Part shown: piece by piece, positions 32,356 to 44,125 of the stretch
How the letters are laid out: the number at the start of each line of letters is the position of its first letter
Position numbering within the stretch: the stretch's first letter is position 1
Assembly (NCBI GenBank): GCA_903813345.2
Contig: CAIIXF020000008.1
Span: 37,944,867-38,008,866 of the forward strand
Source of the DNA: Owenia fusiformis
Lineage: Eukaryota; Annelida; Polychaeta; Sabellida; Oweniidae
Reading direction: 5' to 3'
DNA: 64,000 nt
The notes under the pieces: model-generated
Seen by the model: the letters and a program-made list of their open reading frames with translations, nothing else
What the model was told of the DNA's origin: nothing
Databases searched by the model: none
Program-made: the position numbers and the translations under genes

Positions 32356-35300
32356 TTACTGTGCATGTGCTGTAGGTAGGGCTGCTGGGGTAGGGCGTAG
32401 GGGTGGTGGTTGCTGAAGTGGGGAACGTGGTGTCGTTTGTGGCAACAACCTGTAAGAATCAAATAAGTTGCATTGTGCATACAATGTTTTGTATTGTACA
32501 TACATTGCTTTGCATTATACATGACATTGCTTTGCATTGAGCATACAATGTTTTGCATTGTACATACATTGCTTTGCATTGTACATGACATTGCTGTGCA
32601 TTGTGCATACAATGTTTTGTATTGTACATACATTGCTTTGCACTGTACATGGAATTGCTTAACCATTGTGTTTATGATATTGCTTTACATAGTATATGAT
32701 ATTGCTTTGCATTGAACATGACATTCCTTTACAATGTGTTTATGATATTGCTTTACATAGTATATGATATTGCTTTGCATTGAACATGACATTCCTTTAC
32801 AATGTGTTTATGATATTGTTTTACATTGTATATGATATTGCTTTGCATTGTATTATGACATTGCTTTGCATTGTTCATAAACTGTGACACATAAATCAAG
32901 AACATTCTTAATGTACCTCAATTTCCTTTTTTAATTGCCCTATTTTTGAGATTGTGATGCCTGCAGCAAACTGCATAAGATTAGATGAATTAAATGGCCT
33001 AGCTGAGTAAGTTCAACAACAAGCCAAAACTGTTCATGACACCTGATAACATTCGAATTTTCATGAATACCTCATATGACATGGCCATTTTCTTCTCCTC
33101 ATTCCAATAATTACCTAGCATGAGATGAAACAGGTTGTGCAGTTTGAATGGGTCTTGCAACTGCTGGGGTGGACTGGGCAGGTCTTGTAGGGGATTGTGT
33201 TAACTTCTGAAGTACAGGTGGCGTAGCACTCGAGCTGGTGACTCCATTGGTAACAACGCTAGATGGAACTCCATTAGGGACACTAGTAGCAGTGGCTGAT
33301 TGCGAACTATTGCTTGACTCTGGGGTGTCATCTGTTTCCATCTGAAGTAGAAGTGTTTTAAGAATTTTGAAATGGTTTATAGGGTTCTGACAGGTTTGTT
33401 TTAAAGGTATTTTTATACTATATATCCAATACATCTGATACATATTTTCAAAAATCAAGTTTAGAACACTTTAAAATTATTTTAAAAACCCTAGAAATAA
33501 CTTGATATCATATTCAATGGTACTGAGCTTATTATACTTTATTGGCAAAATAATGAAAAACAAAGATAAAAAAATGAATTTCCCATCAACATTTGAACCC
33601 ACATCCTGCACAATTATGGCAATTACTTTATCATCTGTGTCTTCCTGTTTGTCTTCTGGGTGTTCTGCTTCATACTCTGCCACCACCTCATCCAGGTTAT
33701 AACGCCTCCTATAGTTAATGAAGAAACTACGCACATGGGTCTCACTCTTGTTGCCGATTACCTCAGCAATGGCCTTGAAGTCTTTGCCATACTTCCTAAC
33801 CCCTTGTACGGCCAATAGAAGCTCCTCGTTTGACCACCTTGCATTGATCCTTGAGTTCATCTGTAAGAAATGGTGAAATCAATTTACCTGGTTGTATGAT
33901 AAAACATTGTACAATTCTTCAAACTGTATCACATTGAGGTTTTATTGTTTTCATGTGAATGGTGATTATAAATGTCATATTAGGATATTTAGTCACATAG
34001 AGGTACTAGTGAAGTTAGCTAGCTGGAGGAAATGACAAGTAGTGTTTTGGATAAAACAGGTAGCAAATCGCTACCTTCACAATGCTAATTTCGAGGCCTG
34101 CAAGGGCATTTTCCTTACCTCAGGTGGCTGTTGATCGGCTATACCCCCAACTGACTTGTGTTTGATAAGACTAAGCATTTGTTTATTGTTCTGGACTTGG
34201 CGTTTTAATGAAACCAGTTCCTGTTCGAGACTCTTCAGGATCGACTCCCCCTGGCCTGGGGGACCGGATGAGAGCTGCTTGAGATCCTCCATGTTCATGT
34301 ACATGCCCCTGGGGGGTTTCCTGCGGTGTTTGGCACTGTGTTTGTCATGGCGTTTTGGCCCTATATTTGACCTCATTACACCCGTTCTCCTGAAAGATAC
34401 AATCATCGATTTTATAAATAACTTTTTTTGACTTCAACAATTTTCTGATTCGAAATTGGTGTAATTTGAAACTTTTACCAATGTTTTTTAAGAAAACACT
34501 GATTGATTTTTGAACTGAAAATTACAATTGATGAGTTTGAAACTTCAAAAATACATATTGACATCATATATTGATAATACATATTTTACCATACTACAAT
34601 ACTGATATCATGTTCTAGATAGTGTACCTACCTCCAGTATTGGTAACATATATTGCACAGAGATCCTTTGGGAGTTGAGACAACTTGAGCTACACTTGTA
34701 TTGCAGTTAGAGCATGTCCCTTCACCTTCCACTTTCTACAAATAAAACAAAAATTACATAACAGCTTTCTCCAGTTAGGATTCTCATTTTCACAATTCAG
34801 TCAAAATATGCCAGTTTTTCATCATTGTTCTCATTTTCAAGTGGATACAAAAAGATTCTCAGGTGAGTGAATGCCTATTATCAAAATCTCGGGTGGATGC
34901 TGCGTCCACTTGCTTTAATCTGGGAGATCACTGCATATCTAGTATTTAGGGGATTCAATAAAATTTTAATCAAGAAGCAACACACCAATATAAGAAGCTG
35001 TTGTTTTCACAAAATCGTCTGTTGTTTTCAGGGACCTTTCCCTAATGTCATGTTAATTTATGATTTCCATTAATTTTGCCTGTTGTTTTCATTTATTTAG
35101 CTTGTTGTGAGAAAAGTGAAACCCCTGTGATAAATATACACTTTGACCAAAATGGCTGCAAAATGTATGTAAATGTAAAATGTATGTAATGTTCTTGCAA
35201 ATGCAAAACAATTATATTAGTGTTCTTGCTTGACCTTTGAACCCTACTGTTCTGCACGCCTTGGTTGTCGAACATTAATAATTCAGAGGGGAGACGTGAC

Positions 35301-38300
35301 ACTTAGTCAAAATTTTAGCTTCCAAAACTTCTGATGAGAACCTGGAATATATATGAATCAATGGTATGTGAATTCAACTTATGATCTACCCTGATGACAA
35401 ATAAGCAGATGCAGTATTTCACCTACCCCATTTTCCTTGTTGCCATTATCAAAGTCACTATCATCATTTCCACTACCCTCAGATCTGCCTTCACTGTCCT
35501 CTTCGAATTTGTTTGCAAATTTACGTGCCTGGCGGTCCATGAGGCTAGTCCTTGATCGCGTCTTTTTCCAGGAATAGTAATACTTAACTAGACTTGCGAT
35601 TGATTTATCAGGAAGCTGTAAACAATAGAAAAAGTTAATACGTCCTGAGAAGATTTGAGAGTCAAAACCCACTAAAGAATTAATAGTCAAAACACATGGA
35701 AGATTTGATAGTCAATAGCCACTGAAGAATTGATGCTCAATACCCACTGAAGATTTGATAGTTAATCCACTGAAGATTTGATAGTTAATACCCCCTGAAG
35801 AACTGATAGTCAAAATCCACTTAGAAGATCCACAAAGATTTATAAGCTAATACCCACTGAAGATACGATAGTAAATAAACAGCGAAGATTTGAAGGTAAA
35901 TACCCAGTTACGATTTGGCAGTCAATACTGAAGATCCATTAGATGAGAATTTGAAAACTGTGAAAAGTTTGACCAGTTTTGAACAATTGAGACAGAGAAA
36001 CATTCCCGAGGAAACAGAATATCTAATAATATAAAAATTATTTATGAGATTTTGAAGGCTTGCACCAATTCAAAACCAATTAGCCTGAAGAAAAATGCTG
36101 CAGATAGAGGAAAACAGTACATTGCTGTAAATTATATTTACCATTTGTCTGATCCTATGGAAACTCTTGCCATGGAAACTGAAAGCCTGTTCAAACAACA
36201 CTTTGTCTTCTACTGTCCACTCATCGGGGAAAGGGGTGAAGTTTGCAAGATCAGTGAGAGCTTTCTCAATGTTGTGTTTATGCCAGAATAACATACCTAA
36301 GGCCTGAAAATATAAAATTGTAGATTAAAAATATTTAAAGATGGATTTGTATATGCCATATTTTTATAATTCTGTACAAATGGCATTTAAAATTTTAGCA
36401 GAATGCAATGCTCAAAGCAAGTTATACTGCATAAAAATTCATTGTTTTTTAGAATATTAGCACTAAAAATATGGATTTAAAATATATACTTTGTGGATGG
36501 ATTGGCAAGTCATACTTCATGTTTTTTCATTTATGTTTTTATTTTCATTTCTTTGAAGTGTAATTTATCAAGCAAAATTTTTATGTAATCTGAGACTAAC
36601 ATTAGTCTCAGATATAATTAATGTATATGTTCTGTCTGTCTATTTATACTGAACATTACAAATTTTTAATTTTAAATTAAGATTAAATTAATCCATAATA
36701 TCATGGTTTTACATTTCTTAGTGGTGACATCTTTTTAAGTAAAGTAATTAATACTAATTCACATTCATAGTGTATATCTGGACCTATTTTACAAAGTTGA
36801 ATATAAAGGCCGAATAAAGGACAGGTGGTTAATATAAAGTATAAATGCTGGAAATATAAAATTCCATTTCCAGTTTAAATGCAGATAGTTCAGAAAAACA
36901 GCATTATGTGTTGTTTAATAGCTATATAATTGGTTATTTATAATAATAATTCTGTCACAAAGACGACAATAAGGATTACCTGCTCGGTGTTGTAGCCATG
37001 TTTAGTCTTCGCCATGGATATGTATTCAAGGAGTTTACCCTCAGGGACTTCTGGACTTGGGGCCCAAACCAGCATTGCTTCTGCCCGGTTCTCCATTTTA
37101 ATCACATCTAAAGGACAAGGGATGTGAAAATTCAATGTTCATGACTTGATTTTACAATAGACCAGATGCAAGTAGAAATATTCTTGATTTTCATTATGAA
37201 ATGTTCAAAATTTAGCCATCAATTAATTTTTGTCCTGTTTTTGGCAATTATATCAGTGACAGTCAAAATCTTGCATGGTGAAATTGTAACCAAATTTGAA
37301 GGCCCAAAATATTAACTGAAAATCTATCCACTAAATTTAATTACTAATCAAGTTTACAGATGGTGAAACTTGTAAATGCTACTGGCAACTATCTTATTTA
37401 AAACAAAACATTAAGATGACAAAATGCAGATGCTAACTGCGAAATGCCATCAACAAAATACAACTGATCACAAAAAACTTCTATGTGGTGTCATACTCAT
37501 AATAAGCATTCAAAATAGTAAATCAATAACTGATACATCACATCTAGATAAAAATTTGTATAAAAAGGTTTGGATGTCATAGAGCACCTTTGATACCAGG
37601 CCTGTCCCAAGAGACTGGAAGTAGTCGTATGATGTCAGGTCCATTATGATTGCAATGCTTATTTACCTTCAATTTACGACCAAAATTCAATTTTAGTACC
37701 AAAAAAGGAGTAATGCAAAACAGCACCATCTGAGCAATACCAATACACAACCCACCAGACTCATCTTTCAATTATAAATTAATCAGGGGCGGATCCAGGA
37801 ACCAAGAAAGGGGGGGGGGCCAAAATTTCAGGTCAGAGAAAAAAACGTCCGGCTTATGCGGAAAAAATATTTGGGCCCCTAAAATCCAAAAGTGGGCCCA
37901 AATTTTGAAATTTTGAGGCCCATTTTCTTCAAAATTTGGCCTGAAATTAAAAAATAAGGCCTTAAAAGGCCCAGTAATGACCAAAAAGGCCGACTTTTTG
38001 GGGCCTGAAGGCCTTGTATGGCCCAAAAAAATTTTTGGGCCCAATTTATTTTTTCTGGGCCCACTCAAGGGGGGGGGGGGGGGCGGGCACCCAGGCCCCC
38101 CCCCCCCCAATCTGCCAGTGTTAATGAACTCCATAATACATTTACATTCACCCACTTTATATTTGTTTAGTTTCTAAAAGTTTGCTATTTGGGCTTTGAG
38201 ATAAAAAATGGTTTTCAAAAAAAAGAAAATGTCCAAAATAATTGAATGACAGAATGTGAACATGATTTAGATAATTTTCAAGAAAGAAACAAGCGCTTGT

Positions 38301-38965
38301 CAATAAGTATGTGTCCAACAGACTGGGTTAGTCCTCAGTCTGAATATTTTCAACCAAATTTTAAAAGATATCAGACTAGAGGAGTTAATCAATTCAATTG
38401 TGTCAATGCACATTTAGGGTCTGCTTTGTGGCTTTTATCCTATGTGCATTACATTTCAAAATGATCAATCAATAAATTAATTTGATAACAAAATAAAATT
38501 GAAGTGATTATCATATGCATAAAGGAATTGAAACATAATTTATTTTCAATATGAGACATACTAAAGGTGTTTTGTTTCATGATTATTTATCTCTGTGCAT
38601 TTCTAATTCAAAATGATCGGTCCCTTCATTAGTTCGGAAACTTGCCACTAGAGTTTTATATTCAATTCTTACCTGTGTTGTGAACTGGGATTTCTGCTTG
38701 ATATTCAGCACCAATTCGCATTCCATTATCTAAAATTTAAAACATAAAAATGATCAAACTGTTTCTTATAACTTTAATTGATTTAGTCCTGTTTATTTGT
38801 TTTAAGGCATGACATATATTTACCGTGTTCAGAATCATCCGTGGCGCTGCTTTCGCCTTCAGACAAATGTCCCGGGGATAAATGTCCATTTGGACTTGAA
38901 GATCTTGAGTTCAAATTTCTCCGACCCAAACGGTTTTCTTCTACTGTTCTGTCCGCCATAACCAT
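32356..38965 (-). CDS. RCOR: REST corepressor (CoREST)
   Basis: CoREST scaffolds LSD1/KDM1A and HDAC1/2 and couples them to nucleosomes for gene repression in the nucleus. Ten coding exons (minus): 38824-38965, 38673-38729, 36980-37107, 36142-36303, 35427-35615, 34632-34735, 34119-34389, 33627-33860, 33115-33341 and 32356-32449. All phases agree and give 535 residues. Exons 2-4 form the ELM2 domain ([13 protein letters not shown], then [20 protein letters not shown]). SANT1 spans about residues 134-185 ([20 protein letters not shown] ... YYYSWKKTR). A zinc finger follows (234-256), then the linker helix of the LSD1-binding segment ([18 protein letters not shown]). SANT2 is at about 358-405 ([20 protein letters not shown] ... 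[10 protein letters not shown]), then a Ser/Thr/Pro-rich tail. The order and the motif identity to vertebrate RCOR1-3 are unmistakable. Which vertebrate paralogue it matches cannot be said, and a single pre-duplication gene is expected. The start ATG has A at -3 and G at +4. Confidence 0.95.
32464..32880. repeat. Degenerate minisatellite in the last RCOR intron
   Basis: Repeats built from TTGCTTTGCATTGTACAT and TTTATGATATTGCTTTACAT blocks alternate with a period of about 30 bp, later about 62 bp. They fill most of the 665-bp intron between RCOR exons 9 and 10. Open frames on both strands here are by-products of the repeat. Confidence 0.75.
34632..34735 (-). other. RCOR: GATA-like zinc-finger exon of RCOR
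   Basis: A 104-bp exon encodes C-SN-C, 15 residues, then C-NI-C followed by YQYW; the next exon continues RRTGVMR. A C-x2-C-x15-C-x2-C finger with aromatic and basic residues after the last Cys resembles the GATA-type finger of MTA proteins, which also carry ELM2 and SANT domains. Human RCOR1-3, as I know them, lack these cysteines between SANT1 and the linker helix. Confidence 0.75.
37784..38120. mobile_element. hAT-like element in RCOR intron 2
   Basis: The termini CAGGGGCGGATCCAGG (left) and the inverse of CACTGGCAGATTGGGGG (right) are flanked by TTAAT on both sides (37779-37783 and 38121-38125). The interior is rich in GGGCCC(C)AAAA blocks and has long G and C runs near 38067-38108. It is related to 6897-7275. 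No transposase frame. Confidence 0.65.
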
Positions 38966-40329
38966 CGTTGGAATATCACAACAGCTATATGTTTACCTAA
39001 AACGTCAGTATGACCGTTTATTGCAAAGAAACCGTCGATTTAGCTTCAACGTGCGGACCACTGTCGTATAGTGCTGGCAACCGAATTACTGCTCTTGGAG
39101 ATTTTCTCCATCCACTTTCATAAATTTTTGAATATTCACAAGAGTTTTATGTTCTCAGACTTTCAAAAATGCTTTTAAATACAATATATTACAAATCGTT
39201 TACAATATAAATGCATGTAGACACGTAGTAGTGGAAACTCGAAGCTTCATTTTTCGGCGGACGAATATATTCAAATTTGAAAATCAGGATCGTATTGGGT
39301 TTTCGAGATTAGTGAATATTTTATTGGTGAAATTTATTGAGGAAATATCAAAAGAAAAATGTACCAAATAAATCATATTTTGATTTTTTACAATTCTAAT
39401 ATGTAAATGGTGAAGCGACCATACATCGTCTATATTGCTTTGCCCTTTTACTTGAAATTGTATTACGAAACCATACGTATTTGTGATTTTGAGAATTTCA
39501 ATAACCTAGGCCCTCGGAAATTCATATTCATCTCTTTGTAGATAAAATGATCTGAAACGTTTTTATACATAGACAATGCTTATTTGAAATGTTAAATATT
39601 ACAAAAATATATGTTATTCATGGAAAATACAATATTTGATGAAGGAAAGAGATACGAAGGATGTGTTTTTCCAGAATAGATAACGTAAGAAATATAGGCC
39701 TCCGTATTGATAAAGTATTGGATTGAGAGAGAAGTAGTCCTACGCTACATAACGTCCAATATAGGTTATTAGTAGTTAGTACATCTCATACATCAATTAG
39801 AAACACAACGTCTATTTCATTGCACCACGGATAGGCCTAACGTAGGCTAAAGCAGTTGCCTTTGTATTATTTCTGACATTCCACTGGGGGTTGTTTGAGA
39901 AATCTTACTGGTCTCAAGTGAGGGCCGTGGTGCGCCTTAGTCATGGAATAAAGATGGCATGGTAATCGGTAGAGAAAAAGATAATACTGGATTCTGCTGG
40001 TGCTGCCATCTTTATATCGGCCAAGAACCTATGACTTTAACTTTTATGAATTTGCCCATGATAGTAAGGAAACTGTAGGCCTAGCACTGTATCACCCGAC
40101 CGTAGGGCCCTACCTAAGCCGGTAGGCAAAAATATTTTCAGGCCTTGCATCTATTATGCAAAATACGCACAGGCCGTACCAAATGAATTTGAAAACATTA
40201 AAAATGTGTTTAAATGCATTAATTCATTTCAGTGCGAATTTATTGATGCTTCCTGTAGGCCTATCTGTATTTTTACCATTGTCAACATTTATTTAGTTGA
40301 TAAAAACGCTTAGATTCCATCAAATAACG

Positions 40330-40400
40330 TCCCTGTTTCCCGCCGGGGGAGCATACCCCCTAACCCCCGCGATGCGCGGCCTTCGGCCACGCAATCAGGC
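40330..40400. repeat. GC-rich hairpin-containing repeat
   Basis: A sharp GC-rich island in AT-rich DNA: GCCGGGGGAGCATACCCCC, then CCCGCGATGCGCGGCC and TTCGGCCACGC. GGCC-TTC-GGCC closes a short hairpin. The style is that of dispersed elements common in marine invertebrates, but no second copy is in this window. Confidence 0.4.
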
Positions 40401-40754
40401 ATCTCCGAGTGCGCATACCAACTGAATATAGCCCTACGCCCATGGCTTGTGGCTTTCAAGATTTAGAGACTAAGGCCAATGCTTACAATAAAAGATTAGT
40501 TGTTCTTCCATACCTTCTAAATGGGAAGTGACATCACTTCATGTGTGAAATCCCAAATTAAAAGATGGCTCGCATGAAATGAGTATAAGTTGTATTTTAA
40601 AATATTTGATAAATGTTGACTAAATTAAAAAATTCCCATGTTTTGCTAAATATGGATGTTAGCTACCACATCAAGAGATAGTGAGCTCGCAAAAATATTC
40701 CGACTTTAAGAATTCTCAATTTGCATGGATGAGGGAACTTTCTACTATACCCGC

Positions 40755-40830
40755 AATGCTATCTGACCCGAACGAGCCACCTGGTGGTGAAACTGCTATA
40801 ACAACTCGCATCTGCATTATTTGTATGTTC
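40755..40830. repeat. Dispersed repeat, inverse copy of 25500-25565
   Basis: ATCTGACCCGAACGAGCCAC and the following CTGGTGGTGAAACT match the 3' flank of the toxin-like gene in reverse complement. ACTCGCATCTGC(A) continues the match after a small gap. Confidence 0.6.
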
Positions 40831-41204
40831 TAGAAAATTATCGTTACCTAGATCGGTGTATTTACAAACCATTTGTGAAGACTGGAAGATGTACATATAC
40901 CTGATAACATGGGATTCGAATTATATGTGATGATGCTGGCCCATTTAGTTAGACGAAAGAAGTGTATGCACCGGATCTGCCCCAAAAAATCGAGGCACAT
41001 ATTTCAGACTCAGCCGGAGCCCCCAAAATCTGCTTCTCAGCACATAAATTGCTCATTTTAGCTAGTAAGAAACAATAATTACTGGGCATTATATTTTATT
41101 TTTAGACGGTCTGTTTTTTTTCGAAATTGGAAATATCAACATGGTGTAGTTTGAGGAAATTAATCTGGCTTTATGTTAACTTCTACATATTTTTAAAGAC
41201 CGGT

Positions 41205-42150
41205 CCCAATGTAAAGTTTAAATCACGTCAGTATTGTATTGTAACAGACCTGCTGAAGGATATCAAAATATACTATGCATGTGAAACTTTTTAATCCAAA
41301 TTTCAAAAATTGATTGATTTTTTATTAAAAATATGTGACTTATTTCAAATAAGCCCATGACACAGTCAGCGTATCATCGTGACATCACAAATGAGAAATG
41401 CTTTAAAGTTTACATATGCATTTCATAGATTGAATGGTTGAAACAATATGACTTTTGCCTGATCCATTCAATGGATTGGAGAAATATTTTTTGTTTGATT
41501 TATGTGCATGCTCTTGGCAAGACTTTTCTAATTAGATAACAGATTCTCAAGCAGAGCATGAATTTTTTCTCGGTAATTCCACCCGGCACGTCCATAACCA
41601 ACATTTAGGCGTGATTGAATGATTCTCACACTAAGAGGAGGGAAAGCCCCAGAGTTTCAAGATGACAGACATAATTACCTCTCTTGCTTACCACCTTCGT
41701 TTGTTCGAATTTTCATCGGCTAGTTATCAAATACTACACTTCGGTGGGATGTTATAATTGATATAGGCATATTTCGTACACCTTTCTTTATCTTGATGTG
41801 AAATGAGAAGCTATGATATTGGTTAACACGCCAGAAATGAACATAATATTATTCGAAGCGTATTTCGAAAATTTTGAAACCGCCATTGATGACGTCATTT
41901 GTTTGTCGACTTTTGACCAATCAGCGACCGTGTCATCTCAATACAGATTTACATTATAAGCGTATGTCATCTTTGAACCCTGGTGTTTCTCCCCCTCTGC
42001 TCACACTCTAATTTTTTGTTTCTAAAATGGCGGGAAATTCCGAATATTTGATAATTATGAAATGAACAACCAAATGTCAAATTTAGTAAAAAAATGTTTA
42101 AAATGGTTTTTCAAGTCATGAGAAGTAATATTTATCAAAGTATATTTTCA
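41205..42150. repeat. Old dispersed repeat related to 28015-28850
   Basis: Shared landmarks are ggtccca-n-taaagtt near the start, atgtgaaacttttt-n-aaatttcaaaaa next, then aaaatggcgggaaatt-n-gaatatttga and ttttcaagtc near the end. The two copies are heavily diverged. No open frame. Confidence 0.45.
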
Positions 42151-43308
42151 CACCAGCCCTTAGCCAGCCCTTAGCACAGGATGTATTGACATTCTGTGTA
42201 GTTTTCCTTCACCACGTCTGCCCTTATCAAACTCAGAAACTGATTGTGTAGTAAACTGAATAGGATTTTGGAAAATAGGCACACACAACGCACATGTTTC
42301 AGCATTTGACAGCATATTTTTTGTTGGCTATTTTGTAGTTCCAAAAATTGTGGTTTTTAATTCAAGTGTTGATTGCCTTTTACGACTACGAATTATCGGT
42401 GTTCGTATTTTAACTGCTATTATTCGTTCGGAGTTTTACTGCATCCTGGACGAACAGACTCAAATAACATTTCGAGCGCGTAAGTTTTCACATTTTATCC
42501 CATTTATTGTTGATAGCATCTAATCAGTCTGTATTTTATTGTTCAAAAAGGCTCTTAGATGCCCCTTTTGGCCCAGGGTAAGTATATTTGTCGCCAGCCG
42601 TATTGAGTGATAGTCACCAGATTGATGAATAGACCTGTTTTTTCACATCAATTCGATTATCGTCAATCGATCATTGGTTCAACACTTGTTGCGTCTTGAT
42701 AGTAGTCTGTCTCCAACTAGACACGTCAACTAGTCCCAGTTTTGTTATTTCACATTTTTTAGATTTTTTTACATTGAGAAATAGGCGGATAGGCTATATT
42801 GCAGGAAATGCGCTGCCCGTCTGTCTATGTCTTACTGAACACAGTTGGCTCAAAAGCCAGCTGACACACCGTTAGAATATACCGGCTTGTGAAGCGTTTT
42901 TCCCCAACTTCCAGCTGGTGCGCTGGCATAAGTAACGGTATTTAGGAAGATAATTGAATATTACTTGCCCTTTTTTTGACGCGTGGTGTCAACAAGTTCT
43001 ATTTGTTGTGTAATTTGCAGTTAAATTGGAGAAATTTCTGTTCCGGCGCGCACCATTTCTTAATTTTTTGCGCATGCGCTCAATTTATTCTCTTCATTGC
43101 AATGCCAACAGAACTTCCCAGAGCTGACTTCTGAAGTCAGCTCGGTAGAGTAATCTATGTCGATAATCTGCAAAAGGCTAATAAGCCCATATAAAGCACA
43201 AAGTCCCACACATCATAGAATATACTTTTATCGTCAAATAGAAATTATGTAAAGCTTACCTTAGACACGGCTTGATAACTGACGAAATTTAATGAATTTG
43301 AACACATT

Positions 43309-43396
43309 TCCAATATGGCGCCCTGAGGTCACAGAAGGTTACTTCCTGCGTTATTCCAATATAGTTTAAATGCAAAACTATGTATCAAATGAAATC
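43309..43396 (+). promoter_or_regulatory. Candidate CLASRP promoter and first non-coding exon
   Basis: CATTTCCAATATGGCGCCCT (43309) joins a CCAAT-like box and an ATGGCGCC YY1-type initiator. It is followed by ACTTCCTGCG (an ETS-type site). A consensus donor ATC|GTAAGT lies at 43396/43397. It pairs in position with the acceptor at 44104, 21 bases before the CLASRP ATG. No sequence evidence fixes the start site. Confidence 0.4.
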
Positions 43397-43428
43397 GTAA
43401 GTATTTATGACACGGAGATTCAAAATAG

Positions 43429-43620
43429 CTACATGGTGTCGTTGAAAGTTGAAGGTTGAAAATTATATGCATGGTGAACGTGGTCTTTCAAGAAAGCCTG
43501 TATTCCGTACAGTGTATATCCAAATGTTCCATAGATGGTGTTCAGTGTGTCTGCGATGAATGTAAGGAGATGTGAAATGAAAATAGCTGCAAGAATCACT
43601 TTTAATGAGACGGTGTACAA
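43429..43620 (-). other. Short open frame with coding-like composition, unassigned
   Basis: The frame reads through a hydrophobic stretch (AAIFISHLLTFIADTLNTIY) and then GTFGYTLYGIQAFLKDH before a stop at 43429. A TTCTTGCAG acceptor lies in front of the hydrophobic part, and a GTAAGT donor exists upstream on the same strand near 43771. Codon use looks more coding-like than neighbouring DNA. I recognise no family, and chance remains quite possible. Confidence 0.25.
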
Positions 43621-44125
43621 TTATTGAATGTCCATGTTCTCTCTAATAAATAGGTTCACACACTCAAATAAACATACACCCGACTTTTCAATGAAAAACC
43701 AGCAACTTGAGTAACAAAAATCAAGATAAAATAAAAAATAATTGGTGATTGGGTTTATTCCATTTATTAACTTACCTCTATTGATTCTACCATTTTTTTG
43801 CACAATACTGTTACAGTCTCCCAGCTTTTATTTTTGCCTCATTTGAAGAGAATTATATAGATTATTCATTTGATGTTGCAAAATACTTCATCAAGTTTTT
43901 AAAGTGAGTTTCAGGCTACAAGGATTTCTGTTTTCTCTCGATGCTATATTATTTTGGGCAAAAAGTTGCAATGTTACAAATAAATAACAATGTAACCTCA
44001 TTTTGGAGAAATCTGTGTTTTTGTCAAATTAGCCAATATGAAGGAATCACCAAGACACCAAGTGTTGCCATTTTCATATATATGTAATTTTTTTGTTTGT
44101 TTAGGGGTCGTCTTCAGGCTTCAAG

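Larger units (their letters stand above)
38966..43308. other. Intergenic region between the divergent RCOR and CLASRP genes
   Basis: No conserved exon is recognised. The RCOR promoter should lie just above 38965. Its first codons themselves contain ATGGCGGAC, a YY1-type initiator. Two consensus GTAAGT donors on the plus strand (near 42480 and 42580) sit in the CpG-richer part at 42380-42600. They may end non-coding exons of CLASRP or of an unknown transcript. The dispersed repeats inside are listed separately. Confidence 0.45.

Noticed and set aside
37772..38177. Pro/Gly-rich open frames on both strands
   Set aside because: They run through the poly-G/poly-C core of a hAT-like element.
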